Assembly (NCBI GenBank): GCA_016704445.1
Contig: JADJAE010000150.1
Span: 62,001 to 126,000 of the forward strand
Source: Deltaproteobacteria bacterium
Lineage (GTDB): Bacteria > Myxococcota_A > Polyangia > Polyangiales > Ga0077539
Length of the DNA: 64,000 nucleotides
Direction: 5' to 3'
The notes under the pieces: model-generated
Told to the model about the DNA's origin: nothing
The model's input: only the letters and a program-made list of their open reading frames with translations
Databases searched by the model: none
Made by a program: the position numbers and the translations under genes
Shown: positions 36,568 through 45,665 of the stretch, piece after piece
Layout: every line of letters starts with the position of its first letter
How positions within the stretch are numbered: the stretch's first letter is position 1

Positions 36568-37965
36568 TCAACCAGGCTCCTGCTCCGGCTCCGCTTTCAA
36601 TGCGCGCCTCCGCTCGAAGGGTCCAGGGTCGATGCCGTCGCTCCGCAGCGCGCCAAGGAGCGCGTGGAGTTCAGCCTCTTCGGTGTCCGTCCGCTCTGCG
36701 ATGCCCGCGAGCAGCCCGAAGCGACGGAGGCGGTTGCCGACCGGCGTAGGGAAGAGATCCTGCACGCCGAAGAACTCCCGGTAGAGCTGCGCCGCCGTCA
36801 GCATGCGCGGGTCATCCTCAGGAAACTCCGCACGTACACTCCCGCGCGAGTCTGCGCGTAGGAGCAGCACCTCATGCGGTGCCAGCCCCGGCAGGATCAT
36901 CGGAGAGTGGGTCGTCGCGATGAACTGCAAGCGGGGAAAGGTCTTGCGCAACGCAGGGACGAGCGACGTCTGCCACCGCGGGTGAAGATGGAGATCGATC
37001 TCATCGATCAGGACGAGCCCCTCCATCTCCGCGGGAGGGATCACCGCGCCCGCATCGAGCGCGACCTGACCGATGAGGTCGGCGATCCAGGCGATGGTCG
37101 ACTGGTAGCCTGCGGAGAGCCACACCGCGGGGATCTTCACCTCCTCCGCGTCGCCGAAGCGCAGCAGGAAACGCTCGGCTTCGACGAGGTCACCCGATCC
37201 GCGTGCACCGCCGGAGTCGCGCAGTTCGACGTCCTCGACGCGCAGGGCACCATGCCTTGGAAGTATGCCCGGCAGCTCTTCCGCGCCGACGAGTACGTCA
37301 CGCAGGGTGCGGGCGTAGTCGCTCGCGATGTCGTCGCCGAACTGACGTTCAAGGACATCCATGAATCCCGTGGCGATCAATGGACTCGGTCGGAAGAGCG
37401 ATTGAAGTCGGTCGATAGACCTGTTTCCCGGCTCAGTCGGCGGCTGCGGAACCGGCAGGGTTCGAGAGGCGCCGTAACCGGCGACGAACCAGTATGGCAG
37501 GTCCTTCGCTCGGATCGACTCCATCGGCGGTTGCTTGGAGGCGTCGAGCGAGTATCCCGAAGATCCTTGAAACTGCTTCCATTCGAACGGTGCGAACAGA
37601 TTGGACCTGAGCAGCGGAGGATGGGCGAGCGGTGCCGGAAGGCTGGGATACTCGCGCCGCAGATGGCATCGGGTCGACGGTCGAAACTCGGCGAAGATCC
37701 AGCAGTAGTCTTCGCTCTTCCCGATTGCCTCGGGCGGCGGCGTCCAGCGCTTGTCGAAGAACGAAGCCGCGTTCGATGCCAGTTTGTTCGCTCCGCCAAC
37801 TCCGCTTGCGGCAAGCGCGATCGCCTGCAACAGGGTCGTCTTGGCGAAGCCGTTTTCCGCGAGGATCACAGTGAACATCCTGGGAGCGCCCGCGGCGTCG
37901 ACGAAGGAGATCTCGTCCTCCTCGAAGAGTCGTACATGCTCCAACCGCAGCCGTTCCAGGTACAT
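36568..37965 (-). CDS. ptuA: ABC-type ATPase, PtuA-like (Septu-type defence)
   Basis: 465 residues. SMC/RecF/OLD-like ATPase: the N-terminal strand LERLRLEHVRLFEE, a P-loop AENGFAKTT, a signature LSAGYQST, Walker B LVLIDEIDLHLHP and an H-loop THSPMI. The P-loop is degenerate: both glycines flanking the usual GxxGxGK core are Ala, although Lys-Thr-Thr remains. The gene precedes the HNH gene by 3 bp. No reverse transcriptase or ncRNA of a retron was found nearby, so plain Septu is preferred. Codon composition is less GC-rich than in flanking genes, in line with transfer. Confidence 0.85.
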   Translation of the reverse strand: MYLERLRLEHVRLFEEDEISFVDAAGAPRMFTVILAENGFAKTTLLQAIALAASGVGGANKLASNAASFFDKRWTPPPEAIGKSEDYCWIFAEFRPSTRCHLRREYPSLPAPLAHPPLLRSNLFAPFEWKQFQGSSGYSLDASKQPPMESIRAKDLPYWFVAGYGASRTLPVPQPPTEPGNRSIDRLQSLFRPSPLIATGFMDVLERQFGDDIASDYARTLRDVLVGAEELPGILPRHGALRVEDVELRDSGGARGSGDLVEAERFLLRFGDAEEVKIPAVWLSAGYQSTIAWIADLIGQVALDAGAVIPPAEMEGLVLIDEIDLHLHPRWQTSLVPALRKTFPRLQFIATTHSPMILPGLAPHEVLLLRADSRGSVRAEFPEDDPRMLTAAQLYREFFGVQDLFPTPVGNRLRRFGLLAGIAERTDTEEAELHALLGALRSDGIDPGPFERRRALKAEPEQEPG

Positions 37966-38148
37966 CGCGCGGCGACGCTACGTCAGGGACGGCCCCGGCG
38001 CGAGATCGACGCTCGCTCCCTCAGCTGTTCAGCGTGCTGAAGAACTCCTCCACGATCGCCTTTCCCTTCGCCAGCTCGCCTGGGCCGAGGGAGACCCTCC
38101 CCCTCCCTGATGCGCTCGACCCGATCATGGAGCACCCTCATAGGCGCC

Positions 38149-39483
38149 ATGAAGAGACCCTTCCGTTGCCTGGTCCTCGGCGCTGCTGGTCGCGACTTCC
38201 ACGACGCCCAGCGCTTCTTCCGCGACGAGCCCCGCTTCGAGCTGGTGGCCTTCACCGCGGCGCAGATCCCCTCCATCGACGCGCGCAGCTTCCCCGGCGC
38301 CTTCATCGGCTACCCCTCGGACATCCCGGTGCACCCCGAGCGCGAGCTCGAGTCCCTCGTCCGCGAGCTCGACATCGACGTCGTACTGCTCTCCTACAGC
38401 GACCTCGCCCACGAGGACGTCATGCACCTCGCCTCTCGCGCCCAGTCCGCGGGCGCCTCCTTCATGCTCCTCGGACCTCGTCACACCGAGCTCCGCTCGA
38501 CGCGCCCGGTCGTCGCCGTCACGGCCGTTCGCACCGGCGTCGGCAAGAGCTCGCTCACCCAGCACCTCGCCGAGCACCTTCGCGATCGCGGCGTGCGCGC
38601 GGCGGTGCTCCGCCACCCGATGCCCTACGGCGACCTGCGGCAGCAGCGCGTGCAGCGCCTCGCCACCTGGGCCGACCTCGACGCCGCCGGGTGCACCGTC
38701 GAGGAGCGCGAGGAGTACGTCCCCTACATCGAGCGCTCCCTCGTGATCTGGGCGGGCGTGGACTACGAGGCCGTCCTTCGCGCCGCCGAGTCCGAGGCCG
38801 AGGTGGTGCTCTGGGACGGCGGCAACAACGACTCGCCCTTCGTCCGCCCCGACCTGCTCATCACCCTGGTCGACCCGCTGCGGCCAGGCCACGAGACCCG
38901 CTACTACCCCGGCGAGACCAACCTCCGCCGCGCCGACATCCTGGTCGCCACCAAGGTGCGCGCGGCCCGCCCCGAAGACCTCGCCGCCGTGAAGGCCCGC
39001 TCGCTCTCGCTCAACCCCCGCGCCCGCTGGGTGGAGGCCGACCTCCACATCGAGGTCGATGATCCAGAGCGCATCCGGGGCCGTCGCGTGCTGGTCGTCG
39101 AGGACGGCCCCACCACCACCCACGGCGGCATGACCTTCGGCGCCGCGACCCTCGCCGCGAGGAAGTACGGCGCAGGCTCCATCGTCGACCCGAGGGAGCA
39201 CGCCGTCGGATCGATCGCCGCCACGCTCGCCGCGTACCCCGCCCTCCAGGGGGTGCTCCCCGCGCTGGGCTACACGGAGTCGCAGCGCGCCGACCTGGCC
39301 GCGACCATCGCCGCCTCCGGGGCCGACCTGGTCCTCGACGGGAGCCCCGCCCACATCGAGCGCGCGGTCGACGTGCGCATCCCCGTGGTGCGGGTGCGCT
39401 ACCGCTTCGAGCAGCTCGCGGGCCCCCCCCTGCTGGAGCTCGTCGACCAGGCCATCACGGTCGCCTCGGAGGCGTCGCGATGA
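38149..39483 (+). CDS. Cyclic 2,3-diphosphoglycerate synthetase-like P-loop protein
   Basis: 444 residues from ATG 38149, the start of a typical Rossmann strand (RCLVLGAAGRDFHD); an ATG at 38110 gives an implausible extension. It has a Rossmann-like N-terminus, a P-loop AVRTGVGKSSLTQ near residue 135, WDGGNNDSPF, and ITLVDPLRPGHETRYYPGE. This matches the family annotated as cyclic 2,3-diphosphoglycerate synthetase, known biochemically from hyperthermophilic methanogens; in mesophilic bacteria the true substrate is unclear. It overlaps the aminotransferase gene by 4 bases (ATGA), implying a functional link. Confidence 0.8.
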   Translation: MKRPFRCLVLGAAGRDFHDAQRFFRDEPRFELVAFTAAQIPSIDARSFPGAFIGYPSDIPVHPERELESLVRELDIDVVLLSYSDLAHEDVMHLASRAQSAGASFMLLGPRHTELRSTRPVVAVTAVRTGVGKSSLTQHLAEHLRDRGVRAAVLRHPMPYGDLRQQRVQRLATWADLDAAGCTVEEREEYVPYIERSLVIWAGVDYEAVLRAAESEAEVVLWDGGNNDSPFVRPDLLITLVDPLRPGHETRYYPGETNLRRADILVATKVRAARPEDLAAVKARSLSLNPRARWVEADLHIEVDDPERIRGRRVLVVEDGPTTTHGGMTFGAATLAARKYGAGSIVDPREHAVGSIAATLAAYPALQGVLPALGYTESQRADLAATIAASGADLVLDGSPAHIERAVDVRIPVVRVRYRFEQLAGPPLLELVDQAITVASEASR

Positions 39484-40709
39484 CCGCCGCTGGAGATCGC
39501 ACGAGGGCTCTCATCGCCGAGGCCGAGGCCCACGGCGCGCGCAACTACGCCCCGCTCCCGGTGGTGCTCTCCCGGGGCGAGGGCTGCTTCGTCTGGGACG
39601 TCGAGGGTCGTCGCTACTTCGACTTCCTGAGCGCGTACTCGGCGCTCAACCAGGGCCACAACCACCCTCGCATCGTCGAGGCCCTGGTCGCCCAGGCGCG
39701 CACGCTCGCGCTCACCTCCCGCGCCTTCCACAACGACCGCATGGGCGCGATGCTCGCCCGCCTCTCGGCGGTGACCGGCTTCGAGCGGGTGCTGCCCATG
39801 AACTCCGGCGCCGAGGCGGTGGAGACGGCCCTCAAGGCGATGCGCCGCTGGGGCTACGAGAAGCGGGGCATCCCCGATGGAGAGGCGAAGGTGATCGTCG
39901 CGGAGGGCAACTTCCACGGCCGCACCATCACCATGGTCAGCCTCTCGACAGACCCTTCGAGCTACCGCGGATACGGACCTCCCACGCCGGGCTTCGTGAA
40001 GGTCCCCTTCGGCGATGCGGAGGCCATCGAGCGGGCCATCGACGAGCGCACCGCGGGGGTGCTGATCGAGCCCATCCAGGGCGAGGCGGGGGTGCTCATC
40101 CCGCCCGACGGCTACCTCCGCCGGGTGCGGGAGATCTGCACCCGAAAGGGGGTGGCGCTGTGCCTCGACGAGATCCAGACGGGCCTCGGTCGCACGGGTC
40201 GGATGTTCGCGTGGCAACACGAAGACGCCCGCCCCGACGCCATCACCCTGGGCAAGGCCCTCTCCGGGGGCCTCTACCCGGTGTCGGCCTTCTGCGCCGA
40301 CCCCTGGCTCATGGACGTCTTCACCCCCGGAACCCACGGCTCGACCTACGGCGGCAACCCCCTCGCGGCGGCGGTGGCCATCGCCGCCCTCGACGTCATC
40401 GAGGACGAGGGCCTCGCCGATCGGGCCGCGACCCTCGGTGCCCACGCGCTCGCCCGGATGCGCTCGGCGCTCGTCGGTCCCAACGTGCGCGACGTGCGGG
40501 GGCGGGGGCTCTTGCTGGCGGTGGAGTTCATCGCTCCCTGCGCGCACGAGGCCTGCGAGGAGCTGCTGGCCGCGGGCGTGCTCGCCAAGGACACCCACGA
40601 GGTGGTGGTGCGCCTCGCGCCTCCGCTGGTGATCTCGAGAGAGCAGCTCGACGAGGCGCTCGACCTCATCCTCCCGTCGCTGGCCCGGCTGGGACAGCGG
40701 CGCCCGTGA
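39480..40709 (+). CDS. rocD: Ornithine aminotransferase
   Basis: 409 residues, the usual length. Class III PLP aminotransferase: NSGAEAVETALK, YRGYGPPTPGF, LIEPIQGEAG, LDEIQTGLGRTG, and the PLP lysine at Lys259 in TLGKALSGG. The N-terminal YAPLPVVLSRGEG and DFLSAYSALNQGH are specific to ornithine-oxo-acid transaminases, which convert ornithine plus 2-oxoglutarate to glutamate semialdehyde and glutamate. The start overlaps the stop of the cPGS-like gene. Confidence 0.93.
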   Translation: MTAAGDRTRALIAEAEAHGARNYAPLPVVLSRGEGCFVWDVEGRRYFDFLSAYSALNQGHNHPRIVEALVAQARTLALTSRAFHNDRMGAMLARLSAVTGFERVLPMNSGAEAVETALKAMRRWGYEKRGIPDGEAKVIVAEGNFHGRTITMVSLSTDPSSYRGYGPPTPGFVKVPFGDAEAIERAIDERTAGVLIEPIQGEAGVLIPPDGYLRRVREICTRKGVALCLDEIQTGLGRTGRMFAWQHEDARPDAITLGKALSGGLYPVSAFCADPWLMDVFTPGTHGSTYGGNPLAAAVAIAALDVIEDEGLADRAATLGAHALARMRSALVGPNVRDVRGRGLLLAVEFIAPCAHEACEELLAAGVLAKDTHEVVVRLAPPLVISREQLDEALDLILPSLARLGQRRP

Positions 40710-40724
40710 TAAGCCTCCGGGCCC

Positions 40725-42201
40725 ATGAGCAGCCACGACGTTGACCTCTTCGTAATCGGCGCAGGATCGGGCGGGGTGCGCGGCGCTCGCATCGCGGCCT
40801 CGCTGGGCGCGCGCGTCGCCGTCGCCGAGGAGCGCTTCCTCGGAGGCACCTGCGTCAACGTCGGGTGCATCCCCAAGAAGCTCTTCTCCTACGGCGCCCA
40901 CGCGCGAGACGACATCGAGGACGCCCGCGCCTACGGCTGGGACGTGGCCGAGCCCACCCTCGACTGGCCCCGGCTCATCGCCAACAAAGACCGCGAGATC
41001 GCCCGCCTCAACGGCGTCTACCAGCGCCTGCTGGAGGGTCGCGGCGTCGAGGTGATGCTCGGCCGCGCCACCCTCGAAGACGCGCACACCGTGGCCGTCA
41101 CCGCGCCCGACGGGACGGTCACCCGCCGCACCGCGGAGCACGTCCTCGTCGCGACGGGCGGATCACCCGTGCGCCCGAGCTTCCCCGGCGCCGAGCTGGC
41201 GATGGTGTCCGACGAGGTGTTCTACCTGCCGAAGCGCCCCGACCGGCTGCTGGTCATCGGCGGCGGGTACATCGCCGTGGAGATGGCGGGCATCTTCCAG
41301 GGCTACGGCGCGCAGGTGACGTTGGCCTACCGCGGGGCGCTCTTCCTCCGAGGCTTCGACCGCGACGTGCGCACCCACCTCGACGCGGAGATGCGCCACC
41401 GCGGCGTCGACCTGCGCTTCCACACCGAGGTGGCCTCGCTCACCCGCCGCCCCGACGGGGCCATCGACGCGGTGCTCACCACGGGAGAGACCCTCGTCGT
41501 CGACGCGGTGCTGGCCGCCATCGGCCGCGCCCCCAACGCGAAGGGCCTCGGGCTCGAGGCCGCCGGGGTGGAGCTCGACGAGCGCGGCGCGGTGCGGGTC
41601 GACGGGCGCTTCCGCACCTCGGCGCGATCGATCTACGCCGTGGGGGACGTCATCGACCGGGTGCAGCTCACCCCGGTGGCGCTCGCCGAGGCGATGATCG
41701 TCGCGCACAACCTCTTCGGCGAGGCGAAGCGCACGCCGGACTACGAGTTCATCCCCTCGGCGGTGTTCTCGACCCCGCCGGTGGGCACCGTCGGGCTCAC
41801 CGGAGGACGAAGCCCGCGCCGAGGCCCTGGCCCGAGGCGGCGCGGTGGACATCTACCGCTCCACCTTCACGCCATTGAAGCACACGCTCACCGGGCGTCG
41901 GGAGAAGACCCTGATGAAGCTGGTGGTCGAGCGCGACACCGACCGCGTGGTGGGCGTGCACGTGGTCGGCCCCGACGCCGGAGAGATCGTGCAGGGCTTC
42001 GCGGTGGCGCTGAAGCTCGGCGCTACCAAGGCCCAGCTCGACAGGACCATCGGCATCCACCCGACGGCCGCCGAGGAGCTGGTGACCATGCGTGAGCGCT
42101 GCCCCGACCCCGACCACGCGGTCTCGGTGGACCACCTCGCCCAGGGCGCCGCGCCCCACCGGGGGATCGCGCAGCACCGCTGGGAAGACAGCGAAGCGTA
42201 G
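40725..42201 (+). CDS. gor: Glutathione-disulfide reductase-like flavoprotein, apparent frameshift near 41802
   Basis: The first frame (40725 onward) carries FAD-binding IGAGSGGVRGAR, the redox disulfide GGTCVNVGCIPKK, NAD(P)-binding VIGGGYIAVEMAGIF and the following Arg residues typical of NADPH use. After VGTVGLT the sense moves to another frame: removing one G from ACCGGAGGACGAAG (near 41800-41803) gives LTEDEARAEALARGGAVDIYRS, joining the C-terminal dimerisation region, which keeps the catalytic HPTAAEE. So the gene is a complete enzyme with one extra base, either a sequencing error or a recent mutation. A 15-bp gap follows rocD. Confidence 0.85.
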
Positions 42202-42204
42202 ACC

Positions 42205-42480
42205 TTAGAGCGACGTGCAGCCGTGCGTGCGGAGGTACTGCCGGCGGGCGGCGTCGTCGGCGATCACGCCGTAGTCATGGGCGGTGGTCGCCTCGCACTC
42301 GCGCTCCAGCGAGGGGTCGCCCTGGGCGCGGTTGTGGCAGTAGGTGTCGATCGACGGGCGGCACTGATCCCAGAGCGGGCGCGCCGCGGCGGGGATGTCG
42401 TTCTGGGCGCTCTGCGCCCCGGAGCAACCGACCAGGACAACCAACGACAGGAAGACTGTTCGCATCATGGTCGACGACAT
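42205..42480 (-). CDS. Small hypothetical lipoprotein
   Basis: 91 residues from ATG 42480, or 87 from ATG 42468; neither has a clear ribosome site. The lipobox ends LVGC. The mature part has four Cys (QCRPS, TYCHNR, RECEAT, HGCTSL), which could pair as disulfides, and no known motif. The stop is 3 bases from the end of gor (convergent). Confidence 0.6.
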   Translation of the reverse strand: MSSTMMRTVFLSLVVLVGCSGAQSAQNDIPAAARPLWDQCRPSIDTYCHNRAQGDPSLERECEATTAHDYGVIADDAARRQYLRTHGCTSL

Positions 42481-42515
42481 AGGTCTCGACCCCGGGGGTG
42501 TCGATGGCCCTTTTT

Positions 42516-43748
42516 TCAGGGCAGGCGCCGCGAGGACAGGAAGGCCCACGCGTCGAGGGCGAAGGTCTCGGGCATCACGTGGCCGTCGCCGTTGCGCAGC
42601 ACGACCGTAGCGGCCGCGCCGGCCCCGGCCATGCGCTCGGCGAGGGCGCAGGTGTACTGCACCGACACCAGCGGGTCGCGCGTGCCGTGGGTGAGGTAGG
42701 CCGGCGGGATGCGCCCGCTCGTGGGGATGGGGCCCGGCAGGTCGGGCCCGCTGCACCCGCACCAGCCCGCCTGGGAGCGCAGCGCCGCGCAGGTGGAGCC
42801 GCTGCCCTGAAAGCTGCAGCCGCGCGTGGTGCTGCAGCGCACGAGGCCCGCGGAGCTCACCGCGAAGCCCGCGATGCGAGAGGAGAGCTGCGTGGCCACG
42901 AGCTCGGCGAAGAAGCCGCCGTTGGAGTGGCCGATGGCGTAGATGCGCCGCGGGTCGATGCCGAAGCGGCGCTGCGCCTCGACGATGATCGCGCGCGTCA
43001 GCAGGAGGTCGGGGTTGGCGCCGGGGCTCACGCCGGAGGTCTGCCAGTAGGTCTCCTCGGTCGCGTGGTCCCAGTCGCCGCGGGGCATCCAGCGCGAGTC
43101 AGGGGCGATGAACACCGCGCCGCTGCGGTCGGCCATCGCCCTCGCCGAGGACTCGTCGAGCATCACGTCGCCCGACCCGTTGGTGCCATGAAAGGCCAGC
43201 ACCAGCGCCGGGGCGCTCGGGCGTGTAGTGGGCACGTACACCGTCACGTCGCGGGCCTCGCCGGCGACGTGTAGCTGCGCTCGGGACCGCCCGTTGCGCG
43301 CGGCGAAGCTCCCCGTGTAGCTGACCGTGTCGGCCGTTGCCGGCACGCTGATGACCGGGCCCGCGTCCCTCGCTCCAGCGTCCATGGTTGCAGCCTGCCT
43401 CACTCCGGAGTCCCGTACGCCCGAGTCACGTACCCCCGAGTCTCGCACCCCGGAGTCCCTCACGCCCGAGTCTCGCACCCCCGAGTCCGTCGTCACGGCG
43501 GCGCTCAGCGGCTGGCAGGGCACGTAGCCCTCCTCCGCGTAGCAGTCGTTGTCGCGGTCGCAGAAGCACCTGGCGTTGCCCGGCCAGCACTGCCGGATCT
43601 GTCCCGCGGCGTTGCGGGGGTTGCCCGACTCGTCCCTCCGCACGAGCTCGGGACAGGCCCGCAGCTCCTGCTCGACGGAGTCGTTCTCGGTCACGGCGCA
43701 GCCCGCGACGCCTACGAAAACCCCCACACCCCACAAGAGCTTCTTCAC
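42516..43748 (-). CDS. Alpha/beta-hydrolase lipoprotein (PHB depolymerase/feruloyl esterase-like)
   Basis: 410 residues. The lipobox ends VAGC (Cys17), followed by a Cys-rich segment (CFCDRDNDCY) and six DSGVR repeats (88-117) forming a linker. The catalytic domain from about 145 has AFHGTNGSGD (oxyanion region), the nucleophile elbow GHSNGG, then HGTRDPLV with the acid and GDGHVMPE with the His. This is the LpqC/polyhydroxybutyrate depolymerase-like esterase pattern. It is likely on the cell surface or in the periplasm. The substrate cannot be read from sequence. Confidence 0.82.
   Translation of the reverse strand: MKKLLWGVGVFVGVAGCAVTENDSVEQELRACPELVRRDESGNPRNAAGQIRQCWPGNARCFCDRDNDCYAEEGYVPCQPLSAAVTTDSGVRDSGVRDSGVRDSGVRDSGVRDSGVRQAATMDAGARDAGPVISVPATADTVSYTGSFAARNGRSRAQLHVAGEARDVTVYVPTTRPSAPALVLAFHGTNGSGDVMLDESSARAMADRSGAVFIAPDSRWMPRGDWDHATEETYWQTSGVSPGANPDLLLTRAIIVEAQRRFGIDPRRIYAIGHSNGGFFAELVATQLSSRIAGFAVSSAGLVRCSTTRGCSFQGSGSTCAALRSQAGWCGCSGPDLPGPIPTSGRIPPAYLTHGTRDPLVSVQYTCALAERMAGAGAAATVVLRNGDGHVMPETFALDAWAFLSSRRLP
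43398..43487. repeat. Six tandem 15-bp coding repeats (DSGVR)
   Basis: 90 bp encoding six copies of Asp-Ser-Gly-Val-Arg in the esterase lipoprotein linker, with only silent differences between units. Copy number is probably variable. Confidence 0.85.
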
Positions 43749-43846
43749 GAGGGCTCCTGGGTACGGCGATGCGCCCTCGCCGTCAACGGCCTCGGCGCTC
43801 AGGTGATGGAGGAGATTGGAGGGACGGGGGGAGCGGAGAGGCGCTG

Positions 43847-44437
43847 CTACTTCTTGAACGTCGTCTCGGCGCCCACGTCGAGGGCGTCGACGATGGCCAT
43901 GATCACGGCGTCTACGGGGCGATCTTTCGTGGCCTCGGTCTGCCGCGCGGAGCTTCCCGCGGCGACCAGCACCACCTCGCCGACGCCGGCGCCCACGGCG
44001 TCGGCGGCGACCAGCGGCGCGCCCGTCGGGTCGCCGTGGACGTCACAGCCGCGCACCACCAGCAGCTTGAGCCCGTCGAGGGTGGGCTCCTTGCGGCTGG
44101 CGACGAGCGTTCCGGTGACGCGCGCGATGAGCATCGGCTCAGCCCCCGAGGGCTTCGCCGCGCCGCGCCCGAGCGGCAGGATCTCGTCGATGTTGGCGTG
44201 CGGCCTCGGGATGATGAGCACGCTCACCATCTCGCCGATGCGCTCGGCCTCGCGCTGCCCCGCCTCGGTGGCGGCCTTCACGGCCGCGACGTCGCCGCGG
44301 ACGACCACGGAGGTGTATCCCCCGCCGACCTTCTCGTAGCCGACGAGTTGCACCCGCGCGGCCTTCACCATCGCGTCAGCGGCCTGCACCGCCGCCGCAA
44401 AACCCTTGGTCTCGATGATACCCAGCGCGTCGCTCAT
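43847..44437 (-). CDS. Microcompartment shell protein fusing a BMC-H domain to an EutN/CcmL pentamer domain
   Basis: 196 residues. Residues 1-88 are a canonical hexameric shell domain (ALGIIETKGFAAAVQAADAM, GYEKVGGGY, RGDVAAVKAATEAG, PRPHANIDEILPLG). After a short linker, residues 102-196 form a complete EutN/CcmL pentameric domain (MLIARVTGTLVASRK, KLLVVRGCD, GAGVGEVVLVAAGSSAR, PVDAVIMAIVDAL). These are normally separate proteins building facets and vertices. An internal ATG at codon 102 could also give the pentamer alone. It lies 29 bp downstream of the BMC-T gene. A nearby indel joining two genes cannot be excluded, but both domains are intact and in one frame. Confidence 0.88.
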   Translation of the reverse strand: MSDALGIIETKGFAAAVQAADAMVKAARVQLVGYEKVGGGYTSVVVRGDVAAVKAATEAGQREAERIGEMVSVLIIPRPHANIDEILPLGRGAAKPSGAEPMLIARVTGTLVASRKEPTLDGLKLLVVRGCDVHGDPTGAPLVAADAVGAGVGEVVLVAAGSSARQTEATKDRPVDAVIMAIVDALDVGAETTFKK

Positions 44438-44466
44438 TGGATGGTTTCCTTCTCTACGGACGGTTG

Positions 44467-45108
44467 TCAGCGGTCGAGCCGCGTTTCCTGCTTCTTGCCC
44501 CGGACGCTGGACAGCGCGGCCCTCGCCGCCTCGGCTGCCGCGTCGATCTCCGCCTCGGAGCCCGAAAGATAGAGCCTGCCGAAGGCCCCGTAAGGCTGGA
44601 TGTGCACCAGCTTCACGTTGGCGGCCTTCTCGGCCTCGTTGGCGGCCAGCACGATGTACCCGGCGGGGTCGGTCTCGAGGATGAGCAGCGACTCACCCGG
44701 CAGGATCATCATGCCCGAGGAGCTGCGGTTGATGATCTGGGCCTGGTAGGCCTCGATGCCGCGCAGCACCTGGTTGGTGGGGAGGTTGGGCGCGAGCCGG
44801 TCTTCCTCCTTGAGGTCGAGCGACTCGAGGATGGCGCGGCCCGCGTCCATGACCTGCCCCTTGTCCTCGTGGTGGATCTCGAGGAGCCCGTAGGCCCGCT
44901 CGACCACCTGCACGGCGGGCTGCACCTTGCTGGCCTTGAGGGCGATGTCCGTCACCCGGTTGATGGCCATGCCCGGGGCGATCTCGACCCAGAGCGAGGC
45001 CATGAAGGGGATCGGGAGGAAGCCGCGCGCGGTCTTTCCGATGAAGGACGCCAGCTGCGGCTGCAGGCTGTCGAGGAAGATGTACGTACGCAGGCCGACG
45101 CCGCTCAT
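44467..45108 (-). CDS. Trimeric tandem-domain microcompartment shell protein (BMC-T)
   Basis: 213 residues, two BMC domains in tandem (about 1-100 and 105-205). TYIFLDSLQPQLASFIGKT, EIAPGMAINRVTDIALKAS, QVVERAYGLLEIHHEDKG, and in the second half GIEAYQAQIINRSSSGMM and AANEAEKAANVKL closely recall BMC-T shell proteins of Haliangium ochraceum (from memory). It should form a pseudohexameric facet tile with a gated pore. It is encoded between a small unknown gene and the BMC-H/pentamer fusion. No signature enzyme of the organelle lies adjacent. Confidence 0.9.
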   Translation of the reverse strand: MSGVGLRTYIFLDSLQPQLASFIGKTARGFLPIPFMASLWVEIAPGMAINRVTDIALKASKVQPAVQVVERAYGLLEIHHEDKGQVMDAGRAILESLDLKEEDRLAPNLPTNQVLRGIEAYQAQIINRSSSGMMILPGESLLILETDPAGYIVLAANEAEKAANVKLVHIQPYGAFGRLYLSGSEAEIDAAAEAARAALSSVRGKKQETRLDR

Positions 45109-45150
45109 GACAGAGCGGGTATCACGGTGCTTGACTGCGTCGCAAGGGGA

Positions 45151-45516
45151 TCAGTCGGTCGGAAGAGAGAGCGTGAGCCGGACGGCCCCGGCGGCCTCGG
45201 GCTGGAGGCGCGCGGTCATGGACTGCGAGGGGGCCCAGCGGACCAGGGTCTGCACCAGGTCGGCCGCGGTCATGGGGGAGGGGAGCTTGCACTCGAGCAT
45301 CGACGCGGTGGCGCCGTGGACACGGCGAACCCGGGCGAAGCGCTCGTCGGCCTCGATGGAGAAGGTCGCCTCCCGGCCGCCGTCGAGGACGCGGGCGAGC
45401 ACCCACGGGCCCAGCGCCTGGAGCGCCTCGGACCCTGAGGGCGCCGTCACGAACGGCACGAGCGGAAGCTCGTAGTTGGAGGACCCGACCAGCCCGAACG
45501 ACCCTTCGGTTGCCAT
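45151..45516 (-). CDS. Hypothetical protein upstream of the shell genes
   Basis: 121 residues from ATG 45516 (AGGATC upstream); an in-frame start at 45570 gives a less likely basic extension. It is soluble, mixed alpha/beta, with a single Cys. The family is not recognised. It is co-directional with the two BMC shell genes (42-bp gap), so it may belong to the same operon, and it is divergent from the NCS1 permease. Confidence 0.6.
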   Translation of the reverse strand: MATEGSFGLVGSSNYELPLVPFVTAPSGSEALQALGPWVLARVLDGGREATFSIEADERFARVRRVHGATASMLECKLPSPMTAADLVQTLVRWAPSQSMTARLQPEAAGAVRLTLSLPTD

Positions 45517-45665
45517 GATCCTGGGACTGTTACCCCGTTCACGGCATACGACAAGGGGAGGACGTTTCATTCCTGCAATGGGCCGTTTCGGGGCTCCCGC
45601 TCCCCATGGGAGGGCTCTAGAAACGCCATTGACGCTACGGCCGCCGGGCGGTGTGATCTCCCCCG

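Noticed and set aside
35710..38148. Retron with associated ATPase/HNH effector
   Set aside because: No reverse transcriptase gene and no msr/msd-like structured RNA region lie within several kilobases; plain Septu fits better.
43398..43487. CRISPR-like array
   Set aside because: It is a 15-bp coding repeat (DSGVR) without spacers; no CRISPR array or cas gene was seen in the window.
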